A stretch of 64,000 bases of DNA. Source: Chinchilla lanigera. Taxonomy: Eukaryota > Chordata > Mammalia > Rodentia > Chinchillidae. Positions 1 to 10,899 of the stretch are shown piece by piece. A model generated the notes under the pieces. That model worked only from the letters and a program-made list of their open reading frames with translations, did not search any database and was not told the DNA's origin. The DNA is taken from assembly GCF_000276665.1 (NCBI RefSeq), contig NW_004955473.1:1786920-1850919 (forward strand), in the 5' to 3' direction. Position 1 is the stretch's first letter; every line of letters begins with the position of its first letter. A program made the position numbers and the translations under genes.

Positions 1-414
1 CGTCCTTTTCCAAAGCCCACATTCTTAACCATGAATTTTAACTACAGGCTGTCTGTTGTTAGCTGTCTCCAGCTGACAGAAGGCAGAAAGGCTCCTTCAT
101 TTATCACCTGCTTATCTGGGGGGGAGTTCATGCTTTGAGTATGTGGCTCTTTCATGGATATAATCACCTACTCACATTTTCCCAGAAGTATTAATATAGA
201 CGGAGAGAGAGATCTGGAATCCTCCTACCTCCTCCTTACTCTAAGTAAAAGGTGACTATTTTCTTATGTTTTTGTCTCTCCATGAGCCCACATTAGCCCT
301 AAATAAATAGCTCCTTTATGTTTTTGTTTCACAGGGCATGAAAAAGATGTGGTTATTATTCTCTCCAACCATTTCTAGGCCATTAGTCAATGACCACTGC
401 TCACCTCATTGATT
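1..414. other. Unique sequence, no feature recognised
   Basis: AT-rich non-coding DNA with stop codons in all frames. I see no repeat family, RNA gene or promoter that I can name. Confidence 0.5.
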
Positions 415-500
415 TCTTTTTTTTGATGGTGCTGGGGATGAAACCCAGGGCTTTACAACATGCTACACAAGTCTTCTCCCACTGAGTAATAGTCCCAGCC
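415..500 (-). mobile_element. ID SINE, old copy
   Basis: Reverse complement of a tRNA-derived ID element. A T-rich start is followed by 'gctggggatgaaacccaggg' and ends at 'cccactgagtaatagtcccagcc', the complement of the pol III box A end. It is well diverged from the young ID copies later in the window. Confidence 0.75.
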
Positions 501-609
501 TAACCTCACTTAGTTTGAAGCCTGATGATAATGAGGAAGAGAATGATAACCAAAAGGAATACCTACAGAAGACAAACAGCCCAAAGTCATGAAGACATGA
601 ATTTCTTCT

Positions 610-816
610 CTTTTTTCTTCTTTTTTGTGGCACTGGGGACTGAGCTCAAGGTTTTCACAGTAAGCAACATCCCCAGGCCTTTGTGTTATTATTATTATTA
701 TTTTTAAATTTTTTGAGGTCTCCCTAAATTGCTCAGGTTGGCCTTGAACTTGTGATCCTCCTCCTTTAGCCTCCTGAGTAGCTGGTCTTACAGATGTCGG
801 CCACCATGCCCTGCTT
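610..816 (-). mobile_element. B4 (ID-B1 composite) SINE
   Basis: The ID half comes first in reverse ('actggggactgagctcaagg' to 'ccccaggcct'), then a TTA-rich linker, then the B1 half in reverse ('ctcaggttggccttgaactt', 'gatcctcctcctttagcctc', ending 'ccaccatgccctgctt'). This order is typical of rodent B4 read on the minus strand. Confidence 0.75.
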
Positions 817-1335
817 GGATGATTTCTTATGGTGGAAACATCAGTACTATGAGACAAATCTTCTCTGTCAGACTGTTACTGGCCATGAGGTCCGTACTCT
901 CAGGTTTATTTGCTTGCCTCTGACCAAATCAATGGAGGCCATTTATTTTGGTGAAAGGTAAAAGAATATATCCAATGCTAGCTTGTAGGAGATAGGTGAG
1001 GCTTTCTTTGCCTCATCTCACCATCTCACCAAGTACAGTGTATCAGGATGTTTTATGGCAAGAAAGAGTGAGGAAGGGGAATAAAATGAGACAACAGATC
1101 GAGGCTTGTTTCGTGAACTCCAACATCTTTCTCCCTTGCCTGTGGAAATGAAACTGGATTTTGTTCTCCCGAGGCCAGCATCTGCATATTCCATCCATTC
1201 ATCTGGGCCGAGGAGAGGTAGCGGTGTCATTTATGCCATAGGCCTCAGGAAGTTTGAAGAAGCCATTTGTCTCCAAAGGGAGAAAAAATAATCTAAATTT
1301 ATAGTTCCATATTTCACTGCTGGTCACAAGGGGGA
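817..1335. other. Unique sequence
   Basis: No repeat recognised. The part at about 1100-1260 carries a few CpGs and a 61-codon open frame without similarity that I recognise, so I do not call a gene. Confidence 0.4.
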
Positions 1336-1339
1336 CCTT

Positions 1340-1572
1340 CTTGGTTGTTACTGGTATTTACCTTGTGTCAGACTTCGTTCTAAAGACTTTATATATGTTA
1401 TACTATTAAGCTTTACTAAGATCCTTATGAAAACCTTGTTGGGAAGACTGAGGTACAGATGAGAAAATAAGGCCCAAAGAGGTCAAAGGATTCAATCAAA
1501 ATCACACAGCTGGAGAGCTATTGGACTCTGGTTGAAACTCAGATCCGTTTGCCATTAAAGCTTCATCTTAGA
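1340..1572 (-). mobile_element. MIR SINE
   Basis: Reverse MIR. It has the 3' end analogue ('tatttaccttgtgtcagact'), then the core with 'gaggtacagatgagaaaata', 'gaggtcaaaggattcaatca' and 'aatcacacagctgg', matching the complement of the MIR core. Heavily diverged, as expected for this ancient family. Confidence 0.7.
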
Positions 1573-1579
1573 AATTAAG

Positions 1580-1997
1580 TGTTATGGTTGAAACATTGCG
1601 TCAACTTGGGGAGTCTAGAGGTTTGGCTAAGTGACTCAGCAGGAAGCCAGGATACTTACTTTGNNNNNNNNNNNNNNNNNNNNNNNNNNNNNNNNNNNNN
1701 NNNNNNNNNNNNNNNNNNNNNNNNNNNNNNNNNNNNNNNNNNNNNNNNNNNNNNNNNNNNNNNNNNNNNNNNNNNNNNNNNNNNNNNNNNNNNNNNNNNN
1801 NNNNNNNNNNNNNNNNNNNNNNNNNNNNNNNNNNNNNNNNNNNNNNNNNNNNNTGTTGGTTTGCTATCTTCTGCCTCTCGGAGCCAGCCAAGTATGGACT
1901 GAAACCTCCACAAACTGTAAGCTAAATAAACCTTTCCTTCCTTCATTTTGGGTGTTGGGTATTTTGTCTCAGCAACGAGAGAAAAGTAACCAAGACA
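1580..1997 (+). mobile_element. Solo MaLR-type LTR (ERVL-MaLR) with assembly gap inside
   Basis: The element starts TGTTATGG at 1580 and ends 'gtaaccaagaca' at 1997. It is flanked by a perfect 5-bp target duplication 'ttaag' at 1575-1579 and 1998-2002. The 3' part ('ccaagtatggactgaaacct', 'aaataaacctttccttcctt', 'tattttgtctcagcaa') matches the LTR copies at 52470 and, in reverse, 58287. It contains an AATAAA signal. There is no internal region, so this is a solo LTR. Its middle is lost in 190 N. Confidence 0.8.
1664..1853. other. Assembly gap (190 N)
   Basis: A run of undetermined bases inside the MaLR LTR. Open frames drawn through it are meaningless. Confidence 0.99.
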
Positions 1998-2002
1998 TTA
2001 AG

Positions 2003-3010
2003 TCACTATATTGATGACTGCTGTAAATGGAGGAGTAGGTCCTCCTTGTGAGGTCCTTATGGGTCACTAAGTTTCCATGGTGCTAACTAGTTCTCATGGC
2101 CATCATTTGTAAAGATTGCATGTTAGTTCTTTCAGTGGATGGTGCATAATCTACTTCACTTCTCCTGTATTTGGGTTGATTCTTAGGTTGTTTCTACTTC
2201 TCTGATGGGCATCTCTGTGTGTATAACAATTATGATATTTTGGTAGGATACCAATAAATTCTTTTAGGCTGTGATTTTTTAAAAAGTTCTATTTCAGTTG
2301 TTTCTTTAATCCAATTAAACATCAGAAGGACATTTAAAAATACCAGAATAAAAACCCACTCGCCTAGTTCCTAGAGGTTCTCCAGGCGGAGGGGGTGGGA
2401 ATGGAGACTAAAACTTCCCTCTGTGCTGTTTGTTGCAGCAGTAGGTTTCTGAACTGTGTGCTCAGGCCCACCTGACAGCTATCAGATAAAGAAAGGGAAA
2501 GAGATTATCTCCCTAGTTTACTAAAGGACTTTGTTTTGAACTTTACCACATTGAAGTAATTTACCTGATAGAGGGGAACTCTGAAAAAAAGTCTTACTCT
2601 ATTAGTCTCTGAGTTTAGGAGACATTTTATTTCTCCTGTTGATTAAGATAGGCTAGTGATAGACTTGGAAGAGCTCTTTCAATGACTTGCAGAAATTAAA
2701 ACTCAAGAGTCTAGACTACCACTTACATTAGATACTGTCACTTTAATAGTCCTTTGCATTTTCTTTCCTCAACCTCAGAGCTATTGCCTGAGCCCTCAGG
2801 GCCGGGCTAAGGCAAGGTCAGTGGAACACTCACTATTTGTAGACGTACTTGCCTCTGGGGCAAAATTTAAGGGGCTACCAAACTGACATTTTTATACTAT
2901 AGGTACAAAGATTAACACAAAACATATATGAGGAACAAAATATTAAACATTTAACTATGGGATCTTCCATTGCCACTCCAATCCCTATTAGAGGCTGAGG
3001 TAAAATAAAA
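2003..3010. other. Unique or unrecognised old DNA
   Basis: AT-rich sequence. The stretch 2130-2240 vaguely resembles old LINE or DNA-element 3' sequence, but I cannot name a family. Confidence 0.4.
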
Positions 3011-3520
3011 ATGTGTTCCTACATACATTTTTTAAAAAATTGTATTTTATTGATACGATTGCTGTACAAGAAGTTTTCATTCATCTTAGGGAATAGGTAC
3101 ATGTACATAACACATCTTGATGATTTGTCATTGCTTTTCACCTTCCCACTTCCCTTCCTCCCTCTGTCTCTAAACTCGTTTTCCCCATTTTTACTCTTAT
3201 TGCTAATATTACTTTTTAGTTCATGTTTACAAAACATGACACATCTTAAACTTTTTACTTCCTCTTCTCCCTCTCCACCCTCAGGCTCTTAGACGCCTTC
3301 CCATTTGCCAAAAATCTATCTCCTTGTTTCCTTCACTCAATCCTTTACTATTCCCAAGTAATTACATTTTCCTCTAAATGTCTCAAATTTGTCCTTCTTT
3401 GTAGCTGAGTACTATTGTATGATGTATAGATACTCCATTTTCTTTATTCATTCATCTGTTGATGGCTATACAGTCTGATTCTCAGATTTAGCTATTATGG
3501 ATTGTGCTGCTATAAACATG

Positions 3521-3552
3521 CATATGTATGTATGCATGTATGTATGCATGTA
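3521..3552. repeat. ATGT microsatellite
   Basis: Short run of (atgt)n with gcatgt variants inside L1 copy A. Confidence 0.8.
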
Positions 3553-4456
3553 TTGCTACAATATGATGTCTTTAGCTCTTTTAGGAAGATACCTCGAAGG
3601 GGAATATCTGGGTCAAATTGAATTTCTAATAGTAGTTCATACTGATTTCCAAAATGGTTGTACTACTTTACATTTCCATATACAGTGTAGGAGGATTACT
3701 TTTATACTGCAGCCATACCAGAATTTGCTATTATTTCATTTCATTATGATGGCCATTCTTTGTGGTATAAGAAGATGTCTTAGTGTTTTAATTTGCATAT
3801 CTCTAATGGTCAGGGATGTTGAACATTTTTTTCATATGTTTATTAGCCATTTGTACTTCTTCTGAGAAGTGTCTATTCATTTCACTTGCCTGTTCTTTTA
3901 ATTGGGTCTTTTATTTTGTGTGATCTAATTTTTTGAATTTACTATATATTTAAGATATTAGTTCTCTGAGGAAAAGCTGGCAAAGTTTTTTTTTACATTC
4001 TGTAGGTTGGCTCTTCACTCTGCTAATTGTCTCTTTTGCTGTGCAGAAACCCTTTGATATAATCCCATTTGTTGATTCTTGCTGTTATTTCTTGTGAAAT
4101 TGGAGTTCTGTTCAGAAACTCCATGCCTATACTTATGACTTCAAATATTTTATCTATTTTGTGTTTCACTAGGTTCATTGCTTCTGTTTTAATGTTTAAA
4201 TCTTTGATCCATTTTGATTTAATTGAACACATAATGAGCAATAAGGGTCCACCTTCAATCTTTTGGATATAAATAGTTGCTTTTACCAGCATCATTAGTT
4301 AAATAGATTATTTTTCCTCCAAGGTAAGTTCAAATAGCTGAAATGTCTTTGGAGATTTTCTTCTCTATCCCCTATTCTATTCCACTGATCCACATATCTG
4401 TTTCTGGGCCATTTTTATCACTATTGCCTTGTAGTGTAACTTGAAGTAAGGTATTG

Positions 4457-4502
4457 TTTTATATATAGATATAGATATAGATATAGAGATAGAGATAGAG
4501 AG
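4457..4502. repeat. TATAGA/GATAGA microsatellite
   Basis: Hexamer array tatagatatagatata turning into gagatagagatagag inside L1 copy A. Confidence 0.9.
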
Positions 4503-4539
4503 TCTTAAATGTGTTTTATCAGATTTGTGTAAGGTCCTT

Positions 4540-4608
4540 CAAACTCACAGTGATCATCCGGCGTCAGCATCCTGAGTGCTGGGATTACAGGCATGGGCCA
4601 ACTTGTCT
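4540..4608 (-). mobile_element. B1 SINE fragment
   Basis: Reverse B1 piece: 'tcaaactcacagtgatcatc', then 'ctgagtgctgggattacagg'. Only the 5' half of the element is present. Confidence 0.65.
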
Positions 4609-4650
4609 GCCAAAGTCAGGTATTGTGATTCTTCCTGCTTTGCTCTTTTT

Positions 4651-5697
4651 TAATTTTAAAGATAAAAGAACCAAAACATAGTAATAGACACACAGACATT
4701 AACAAAACAATGTAAAAAATAAAAACAATACAGAATTTCAAACAAGGTGATAGGAAATTAACAATGGTTATTGTATTACATATTGTTGTCTTCATATTGC
4801 TTACTCAGATAAATAAATATAGGCAGATAAGATTGATCAAACAAAGAGAAAGGTCGTGAGTTCGGTTCCCAGTACCAGAGAAAAACCAAAAAAAAAAAAA
4901 AAAGATTGATCAAACAAATATCAACTGTTCCTTTGATAAGGCAATAGAAATTAGTAGTACAATTATCTTAGCTATCTTGTGTATGTATATATATATGTAT
5001 TTTCTCCTTCTTTCTTTCTTTTCTCTTTTCCCTCATCCCAGTCATACTTTCCTTTTGAGCACACTTCTCAGATGAAGAAATACAAATGGCAAATAAATAT
5101 ATGAAAAAATGTTCTACATCATTAGTCATTCAAGAAATGCAAATCAAAACAACACTGAGATTCCATCTCACCTCAGAAAGAATGCCTATCATCAAGAAAT
5201 CAACCAACAACAAATGCTGGAGGGACTGTTAGGAAAAAGGAACACTTCTCCACTGCTGGTGGGAGTGTAGACTGGTGCAACCACTGTGGAAATCAGGCTG
5301 GAGATTCCTCATTAAACTAGAATTAGAGGTCTCATTCAACCCAGCTATTTTCCTTTTGGGTATCTTTCCAGAAGAACTAAAAACATCATACTACAGCAAT
5401 ATATGTGCACCCATGTTTATAGCAGTGCACTTTGTAGTAGCTAAATCATGTAAGGAACCCAAAAGCCCATCAACTGAGGAATGGATAAAATAGATGTGGT
5501 ATTTTTATATAATGGAATATGACTCAGCTATAAAGAAAGATAAACTTGAGGCTTTTATAGGTAAATGGATGCAACTCATAAGTGAAATAAGTAAGACTCA
5601 CATGTGTAAACATCGTATTGTCTCCCTAGTGTAAGAACCTGAAAGAGTAAATAAAATCTAAAAGATACAATAGATACTGTGCAAGGGAAAGAAATGA
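4651..5697 (-). mobile_element. Nested L1 insertion with 5' inversion
   Basis: Inserted in copy A. Part 1, about 4651-5050, is minus-strand L1 3' sequence starting with a T-rich tail complement; it resembles 52137-52400. Part 2, about 5055-5690, is plus-strand ORF2 C-terminal and early 3' UTR sequence ('caagaaatgcaaatcaaaac', 'ctgctggtgggagtgtagac', 'aatggataaaatagatgtgg'). The opposite orientations and abrupt switch fit twin priming. Copy A breaks after 'gctttgctcttttt' and resumes at 'ctttactcttgtt'. These 13 bases (4638-4650 and 5698-5710) differ at two positions and look like an aged target-site duplication. Confidence 0.75.
4846..4902 (+). mobile_element. ID SINE, 5'-truncated, with target-site duplication
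   Basis: Only the last 40 or so bases of an ID ('aaggtcgtgagttcggttcc' to 'agtaccag') plus an A tail. It is flanked by a perfect 16-bp duplication 'agattgatcaaacaaa' at 4830-4845 and 4903-4918. It sits inside the nested L1, so it is later than that insertion. Confidence 0.85.
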
Positions 5698-7230
5698 CTT
5701 TACTCTTGTTACCCAGAATTGCTTTGGCTATTCTTGATCTCTTTTGCTTCCATATGAACTTAAGGCTTTCTCTAGTTCTGTGAGGAATGCTGTTGGTATT
5801 TTGATTGGGATTGCATTGAATCTATTTATGAGTTTGGGGAGTATGGCCATTTTGACAATACCGGTGGTGCCTATACAGGAACAGGGAACATCTTTCCACT
5901 TTCTGATGTCCTCTTCAATTTCCCTTTTTCAGAATATTGTAGTTTTCTTTGTAGAGTTTTTTTTCCATCATTGGTTAGATTAATTCATATGTATTTAATT
6001 TTTCTTGAGGCTGCTATAAGTGGTATTATTTTCATAATTTCTTTGTCTTTGAGTTTATCATTGGTATACATGAATGCTATTGATTTTTGCGTGTTGATTT
6101 TGTATCCCGCTTCATTGATGAAATTGGTTATTAATTTTAAGAGTTTTTTGGTGGAATTCTTTGGTTCTTCTATGTAGAGTATCATGTCATCTGAAAATGA
6201 TAATTTGTCATCTTCCATTCCTACATGTATCACTTTTATTTATTTCTCTTGCCTGATTGCTCTGGCTAGTATTTCAAGTACTATGTTGAATAAGAGTTGT
6301 GACAGAGACCATCAATATCTTGTTCTTGATTTTAGAGAGAAAGCTTCAGTTTTTCCACATTTAATATGATGTTGGCCTTTCATTTGTCTTAAATGTCTTT
6401 CATCAGATTTAGGTTAGGTCCTTTTATACTATTTTCTTTGCAGTGTTTTTTTTTTGTTGTTATTGTTGTTGTTTGTTTTCTTTTTTTGTTTTAATCCTGA
6501 AGGGGCATTGGATTTTGTCTGAAGCTTTTTCTGCATCTATTGGTATGATCCTGTGGGTTTTGTTCTTGCTTCTGTTTATGTGGTGTATTACTTTCATTGT
6601 TTTGTGTTGGTTGAACAATCTTTACAACTCTGGGATGAAATCTACTTGGTCATGATGTATGATCCTTTTGATGATACGTTGGATTATATATGCCAATATC
6701 TTCAGGATTTTTGTATCTATGTTTATTAAGAAGATTGGCCTGTAGTTTTCTTTTTCAGTTGGGTCTTGTCTGGTTTTGTGATCACAGTGATGCTGGCTTC
6801 CAGAAATGATTTTAGAAGCACTCCTGTCCTTTCAATTTAAGAGTTTGAGTATTATTGGCATAATAATGACCTCAAAGGTTTTGTAGAATTCAGCTGTGGC
6901 TTCATCATGTCCGAGGCTTTTTCTAGTTCATAGGTTTTTTATTGCTACCTCAACTTCATTGCATGTTATTGGTTTGTTCAAACATTTTATGTCTTTTTGG
7001 TTTAGTTTTATTAATTCTTTTAAGTCTAGGAATCTGTCCATTTCTTCAAGGTTTTCCAAGTTGTTTGAATATAGTTTTTCATAGTAGTTAGTAACATCTT
7101 TTGGATTTCAATCATGTCTTGTGTGATTTCACCTTTTTTCATATCTAACTGCATCGATGTGAATCTTTTCCTCTTTTGGTAAGTTTGGCTAAGGGTTTAT
7201 CTATTTTGTTTATTGATTCAAAGAAAAAGT

Positions 7231-7296
7231 TCTTTTTTTTTTTTCGTACCAGGAATTGAACTCAGGACCATATCCTTCCCAAGCAGACACTTGCAA
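7231..7296 (-). mobile_element. ID SINE fragment
   Basis: A T-run, then 'cgtaccaggaattgaactca', 'ggaccatatccttcccaagc'. Reverse ID lacking its 5' end, inside L1 copy A. Confidence 0.7.
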
Positions 7297-7589
7297 AGAA
7301 CCAGTTCTTTGATTTACTGATTCTTTGCATTCTTAGTCTCAACTTCACTAATTTACACTCTCATCTTTGTGATTTTCTTCCTTGGTTTTGATTTTGTGTT
7401 GGATTGTTGTTGTTTTTCAAGTCTCTTGAGTTAGCTCATTAGGTTATTCACTTGAGCTCACTTTATTTTCTAATGTGAGCACTGATTGCAATAAACTCCC
7501 CCCTTAAGACTACTTTCATTGTGTCCTGTAGGTTCTTGTGTGTTGTATTGGCATTGTTGTTTGCTTCCAGGAATTGTTTAATTTCTTCC

Positions 7590-7742
7590 TTTTTTTGTCT
7601 TCTTTTGAGACAGGATTACATTATGCAGTTTGGGCTGGCCTTGAACTCACTTTGTAGCCTAGGCTGGCCTCAAATTTGCAGCAATCCTCCTGCTTCAGCC
7701 TCCCAAGTGCTGAGATTACAGCTGTGTGCCACCACACCTGGT
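7590..7742 (-). mobile_element. B1 SINE
   Basis: Reverse, near full length: 'ttttgagacaggattacatt', two tandem copies of the 'ggctggccttgaactcac' / 'ggctggcctcaaatttgc' internal duplication, and end 'gtgccaccacacctggtt'. Inserted in L1 copy A. Confidence 0.85.
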
Positions 7743-9225
7743 TCCAATTTCTTCTGTGACCCATGGAGTGTTTAGGAGTATGTTATTAGGTTTCCAGGTG
7801 TTTCTAACTTTTTTTGTGGTTTCTTCTGTAATTTATTTCTAGTTTCATTGCACAATAGACTGATAGTATACAAGGGATGATGTTAATTATTTTGTATCTA
7901 TTTTATCAGGCTCTGTGGACTAGTATGTGATCTATTTTTGAGAAAGTTCCATGTGCTGCTGAGAGGAATGTATATTTTGGTATAGTAGAGTAGAACGCTC
8001 TGGAGATATTTATTACATATGTATGTTCAAGGGTGTGGTTCAGCTCTGATATTTCTTTATTGATTTTTGTTTAGTTTATCTATCTCTGTGAAAGTGGGGT
8101 AGTGAGGTCACTAATGCTGTTAATGTGTATTTGATCGTTTATGACCAGCAGTATTTGTTTTATGAAGATAGGTACTCCAGTATTTGGTGCATATATATTT
8201 ATAGGTATTATCTCTTCTTGTTAGAGTATTCCCTTAACTAGTATGTAGTGACTCTCTTTTTCTCTTCTTATAAGTTTTAGCTTGAAATTTACTTTGTCTG
8301 ATGGTCAAATTGCTATCCTGGCTTTGCGCAGGTCCTGATAAATGAAATATCCTTTTCTGTCCTCTCATAGCTAGTGTATGAATCTCTTTTTGAATTTGAT
8401 AAGTTTCTTGAATGCAACAAATTATTGGATTCTGTTTTTTGATTAAATCTGCCAATTTGTGTTTTTAAATTGTGGATTTCAGGCCATTAACATTCAGAAT
8501 TATTACTAAGAGATGTTGATTAATATTATTGTACTCTTTCTCAGTTGATGATTCATTTATTTTTCTTTTCCATTTTATTTGTTTGTTTCTCTATTCCCCT
8601 TACTTGAAGGATTCATTCCATCTGGATTTTTGGCTTTGTTAACTTTATCATATGTGTCTAGGATATTCTCAAGTATTTACTGGAGTGCTGATCTGGTATT
8701 CACAAATCTCTTGAGTTGCTCTTTTTCATGATATGTCTTTATTTCTCCATCAATTTTGAAGGAAAGTTTTGCCAGATATGTTAATCTTTGTTGGAAGCTG
8801 TTTACTTATAAAGCTTGAAATACTCCATTCCAAACTCTTCTGACCTTTAAAGTTGGTGTTGAGAAGTCTACTGTAATTTTAATGGGTCTAACTTTATATG
8901 TGAATTTTTGCTTTTTTCTGAGAGCTTTTAAAATTCTGCAGTTTTTGGTTTGACTTCTGGCAATTTGATGTGTCATGGTGAACTTACTTTTCTTATCATG
9001 GTTGGTGTTTTGTAAACCTCAGTTACTTGAATGTTGAACTCTTTTTTCATATTGAATAAGTTTTATATTATGATTTCTGTACAGAAATTTGTTATTCCGT
9101 GTGTGCCATTTTCTAGTTTCTCTCTAACTCCAATTAGCCTTAGGTTGGTCTTATTAGTTTTGTCTAGTAGCTATTGGGTTATTTTTTCTGTTCCCTTATT
9201 GTTTTTATGGCTTTTCTGAGTAGTC

Positions 9226-9264
9226 ATACTACACTTGATCTTAGCCAAAAGGCCGAGAAGCGAT
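9226..9264 (-). pseudogene. U2 snRNA 5'-fragment retropseudogene
   Basis: On the minus strand, starting at 9264, the sequence equals nucleotides 1 to 39 of vertebrate U2 snRNA without a mismatch. It includes the GTAGTA branch-point recognition bases and stops just after them. A perfect 16-bp direct repeat 'tttctgagtagtcata' lies at 9213-9228 and 9264-9279, overlapping the fragment by a few bases. There is no A tail. This is the pattern of short, 3'-truncated snRNA retropseudogenes (U2 and U3 class) made through reverse transcription. It carries no Sm site, stem III/IV or snRNA promoter, so it is not functional. The host sequence is L1 copy A, so the insertion is younger than that L1. Confidence 0.92.
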
Positions 9265-9464
9265 TTCTGAGTAGTCATAATTTACCATTTTCTTCTCAAT
9301 TTCAGAAACCCTATATTCACATCAGTCATTTCTGCAATTTACTAGTTCTATACAATTTTTATGAAGATCTTTTTAGTAAGACACCAACTTACCATTGTGT
9401 ATTTTCTGGTTTATTTGTCCAGATAACATTTACCCCGTTAGCTGGTTAAGTGATTTGGACTCTG

Positions 9465-9540
9465 GAGCAAAATAAACCTTTGTTCTTTACAAATTGCTCA
9501 GTCTGTGGTGTTCAGTTAGAATAACAGAAAACTGACTAGC
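9465..9540 (+). mobile_element. MaLR-type LTR 3' end fragment
   Basis: 'aaaataaacctttgttcttt' followed by 'ctcagtctgtggtgttcagt' and 'gaaaactgactag' resembles the polyadenylation-signal end of MaLR LTRs. Only the 3' end is recognisable. Confidence 0.5.
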
Positions 9541-9587
9541 AGATAGGCCCAGAAATAAAGAATCTGATATGCTTATGGAGGATGGGC

Positions 9588-9695
9588 TCTCCAGCCAGAT
9601 AGTTCCAGGTTCTATTCCCAGCTCCACCACTTCCTTGCTGGGCAAGTAATTTTGCCTCATTTGATTTACCTACAAAATGGGGATGTGCTGAATTG
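9588..9695 (+). mobile_element. MIR SINE
   Basis: 'ctctccagccagatagttcc', 'aggttctattcccagctcca', 'ccacttccttgctgggcaag', then 'cctacaaaatggggatgtgc' follow the MIR core in order. Confidence 0.75.
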
Positions 9696-9699
9696 TTTC

Positions 9700-10660
9700 C
9701 ACATGCCCCAGCTCTGTGATCTTAATGGACTGCATCAATGGGTTCCCATATACTCTGGCTTCTGTTTAGCTTGGCTTGGTGAAAAAGGGTATAACAGAAG
9801 ACCTCGAATCAGGAGGACAGTAAAGTCAGATATTTAATCACTTAGTTTTTTCCTTGCTCCATGGCTGCAGACTGACTCCATTTCTCTATGTCAGCCATCC
9901 AGAGCTTGTTTTAAGAATAGCTGATCTAAGCTCCAGGTCTTTTTTTCCCCCCTCAGCTCAGGGATGTTAACATTCTCCCACTCATACTAGGTTTATCTTC
10001 CCTTGTTGGTTACCCTAAACTTGTCCATACCTTTGAGAAGTGTCATTTCACTAAACTCTCCTTACCTGTTTTGAATGTGCCATCTCCTCTGCAAGGTTGG
10101 CACATAGAAAAAACAATAAACAATAGTTCTTATCTTGCATTGTCTATGTGAAATCTTTAGTGTTGATGTCTCCTTCTGGAAGTCTCCTAAAAGATAGCCT
10201 TTGCAAAGGACTGCCTGGAATCTCTGGGTTTCCCTACATGTCAGCAAAATAGAATAAAGAATTGTCACTTTGAAGTCAACAGCTGTGCCAGAGTAAATAT
10301 CAGGACTTGCTTCCCCAACAGGCTGGCACTGTGATGCCAGCCAGGTAATTTGTGTCCTTTTTCCTTCTAAAGATGCTAGAAATTCCAAATTCTTTCCCCT
10401 ATGCCTTCACTGCTGGTATCATTACTGAAGGTGCCATTCAAAGAATGGCACGTCTGGTTTATCCTATGACATCACAAAGGTTATAAATATTACTCAAGAA
10501 AGATACCAGTTCTTCCAAGGCATTTCATAGTAGCCTGAGGTGTGTCCTTAACACCTGCTATGCATTGATTCTGAAAGATTCTTTATTATTGGTGTGTATT
10601 TGGTTTCTTATCACTAAAACAGCATACAGCATCCATGAAGTATTATAGACAGTGGGAAGA
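9700..10660. other. Unique sequence
   Basis: No repeat or gene recognised. A 108-codon minus-strand frame at 10062-10388 has no motif or codon pattern that I can support. Confidence 0.4.
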
Positions 10661-10667
10661 AAATAAA

Positions 10668-10793
10668 TGGGGATGGTGCATACCTGTAATCTGAGCATTC
10701 TAGGAGGCTGAAGCAGAAAGGTCACAAGTTCAAGCCCAGACTGGGCAATTTAGCATGATACTATCTCAAAATAATAAATAAATAAATAAATAA

Positions 10794-10829
<36 letters not shown>

Positions 10830-10898
10830 ATAGATGGCTGGGGAAGTCTCTCAGTGTCAAAACCTGGGATTCAATACCTAGTACCAAAAAAAAAAAAA
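10668..10898 (+). mobile_element. B4 SINE with internal tetranucleotide array
   Basis: The B1 half ('ggatggtgcatacctgtaat', 'ctaggaggctgaagcagaaa') is followed by an (AAAT)n then (GATA)n linker, then an ID half ('ggctggggaagtctctcagt' to 'gtaccaaaaaa'). Confidence 0.8.
10771..10834. repeat. AAAT/GATA microsatellite
   Basis: About six aaat units followed by about nine gata units in the linker of the B4 element; likely length-polymorphic. Confidence 0.9.
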
Positions 10899-10899
10899 T

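Larger units (their letters stand above)
3025..9290 (-). mobile_element. LINE-1, copy A, long minus-strand element, interrupted
   Basis: The 3' end is near 3025 and sequence runs back through ORF2 into ORF1-like sequence near 9.2 kb. About 3025-4450 is complement of the ORF2 C-terminal and 3' region. The element resumes at about 5711 after a nested L1 insertion. The reverse transcriptase active-site region reads on the minus strand at 5985-6233, with an F-S-D-D form of the usual FADD motif. Frames are broken by many stops, so it is dead. Nested inside are a B1 fragment, a TATAGA microsatellite, an inverted L1, ID fragments, a full B1 and a U2 retropseudogene. The 5' limit is uncertain. Confidence 0.85.

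Noticed and set aside
1579..2014. Open frames of 96-127 codons spanning N bases
   Set aside because: They are open only because the gap has no stop codons.
9226..9264. Functional U2 snRNA gene
   Set aside because: Only the first 39 nucleotides are present, with no Sm site, no 3' half and no promoter; the flanking duplication shows retroposition.
10771..10834. CRISPR-like array
   Set aside because: Simple tetranucleotide microsatellite in a B4 linker; there are no spacers, and this is a eukaryotic genome.
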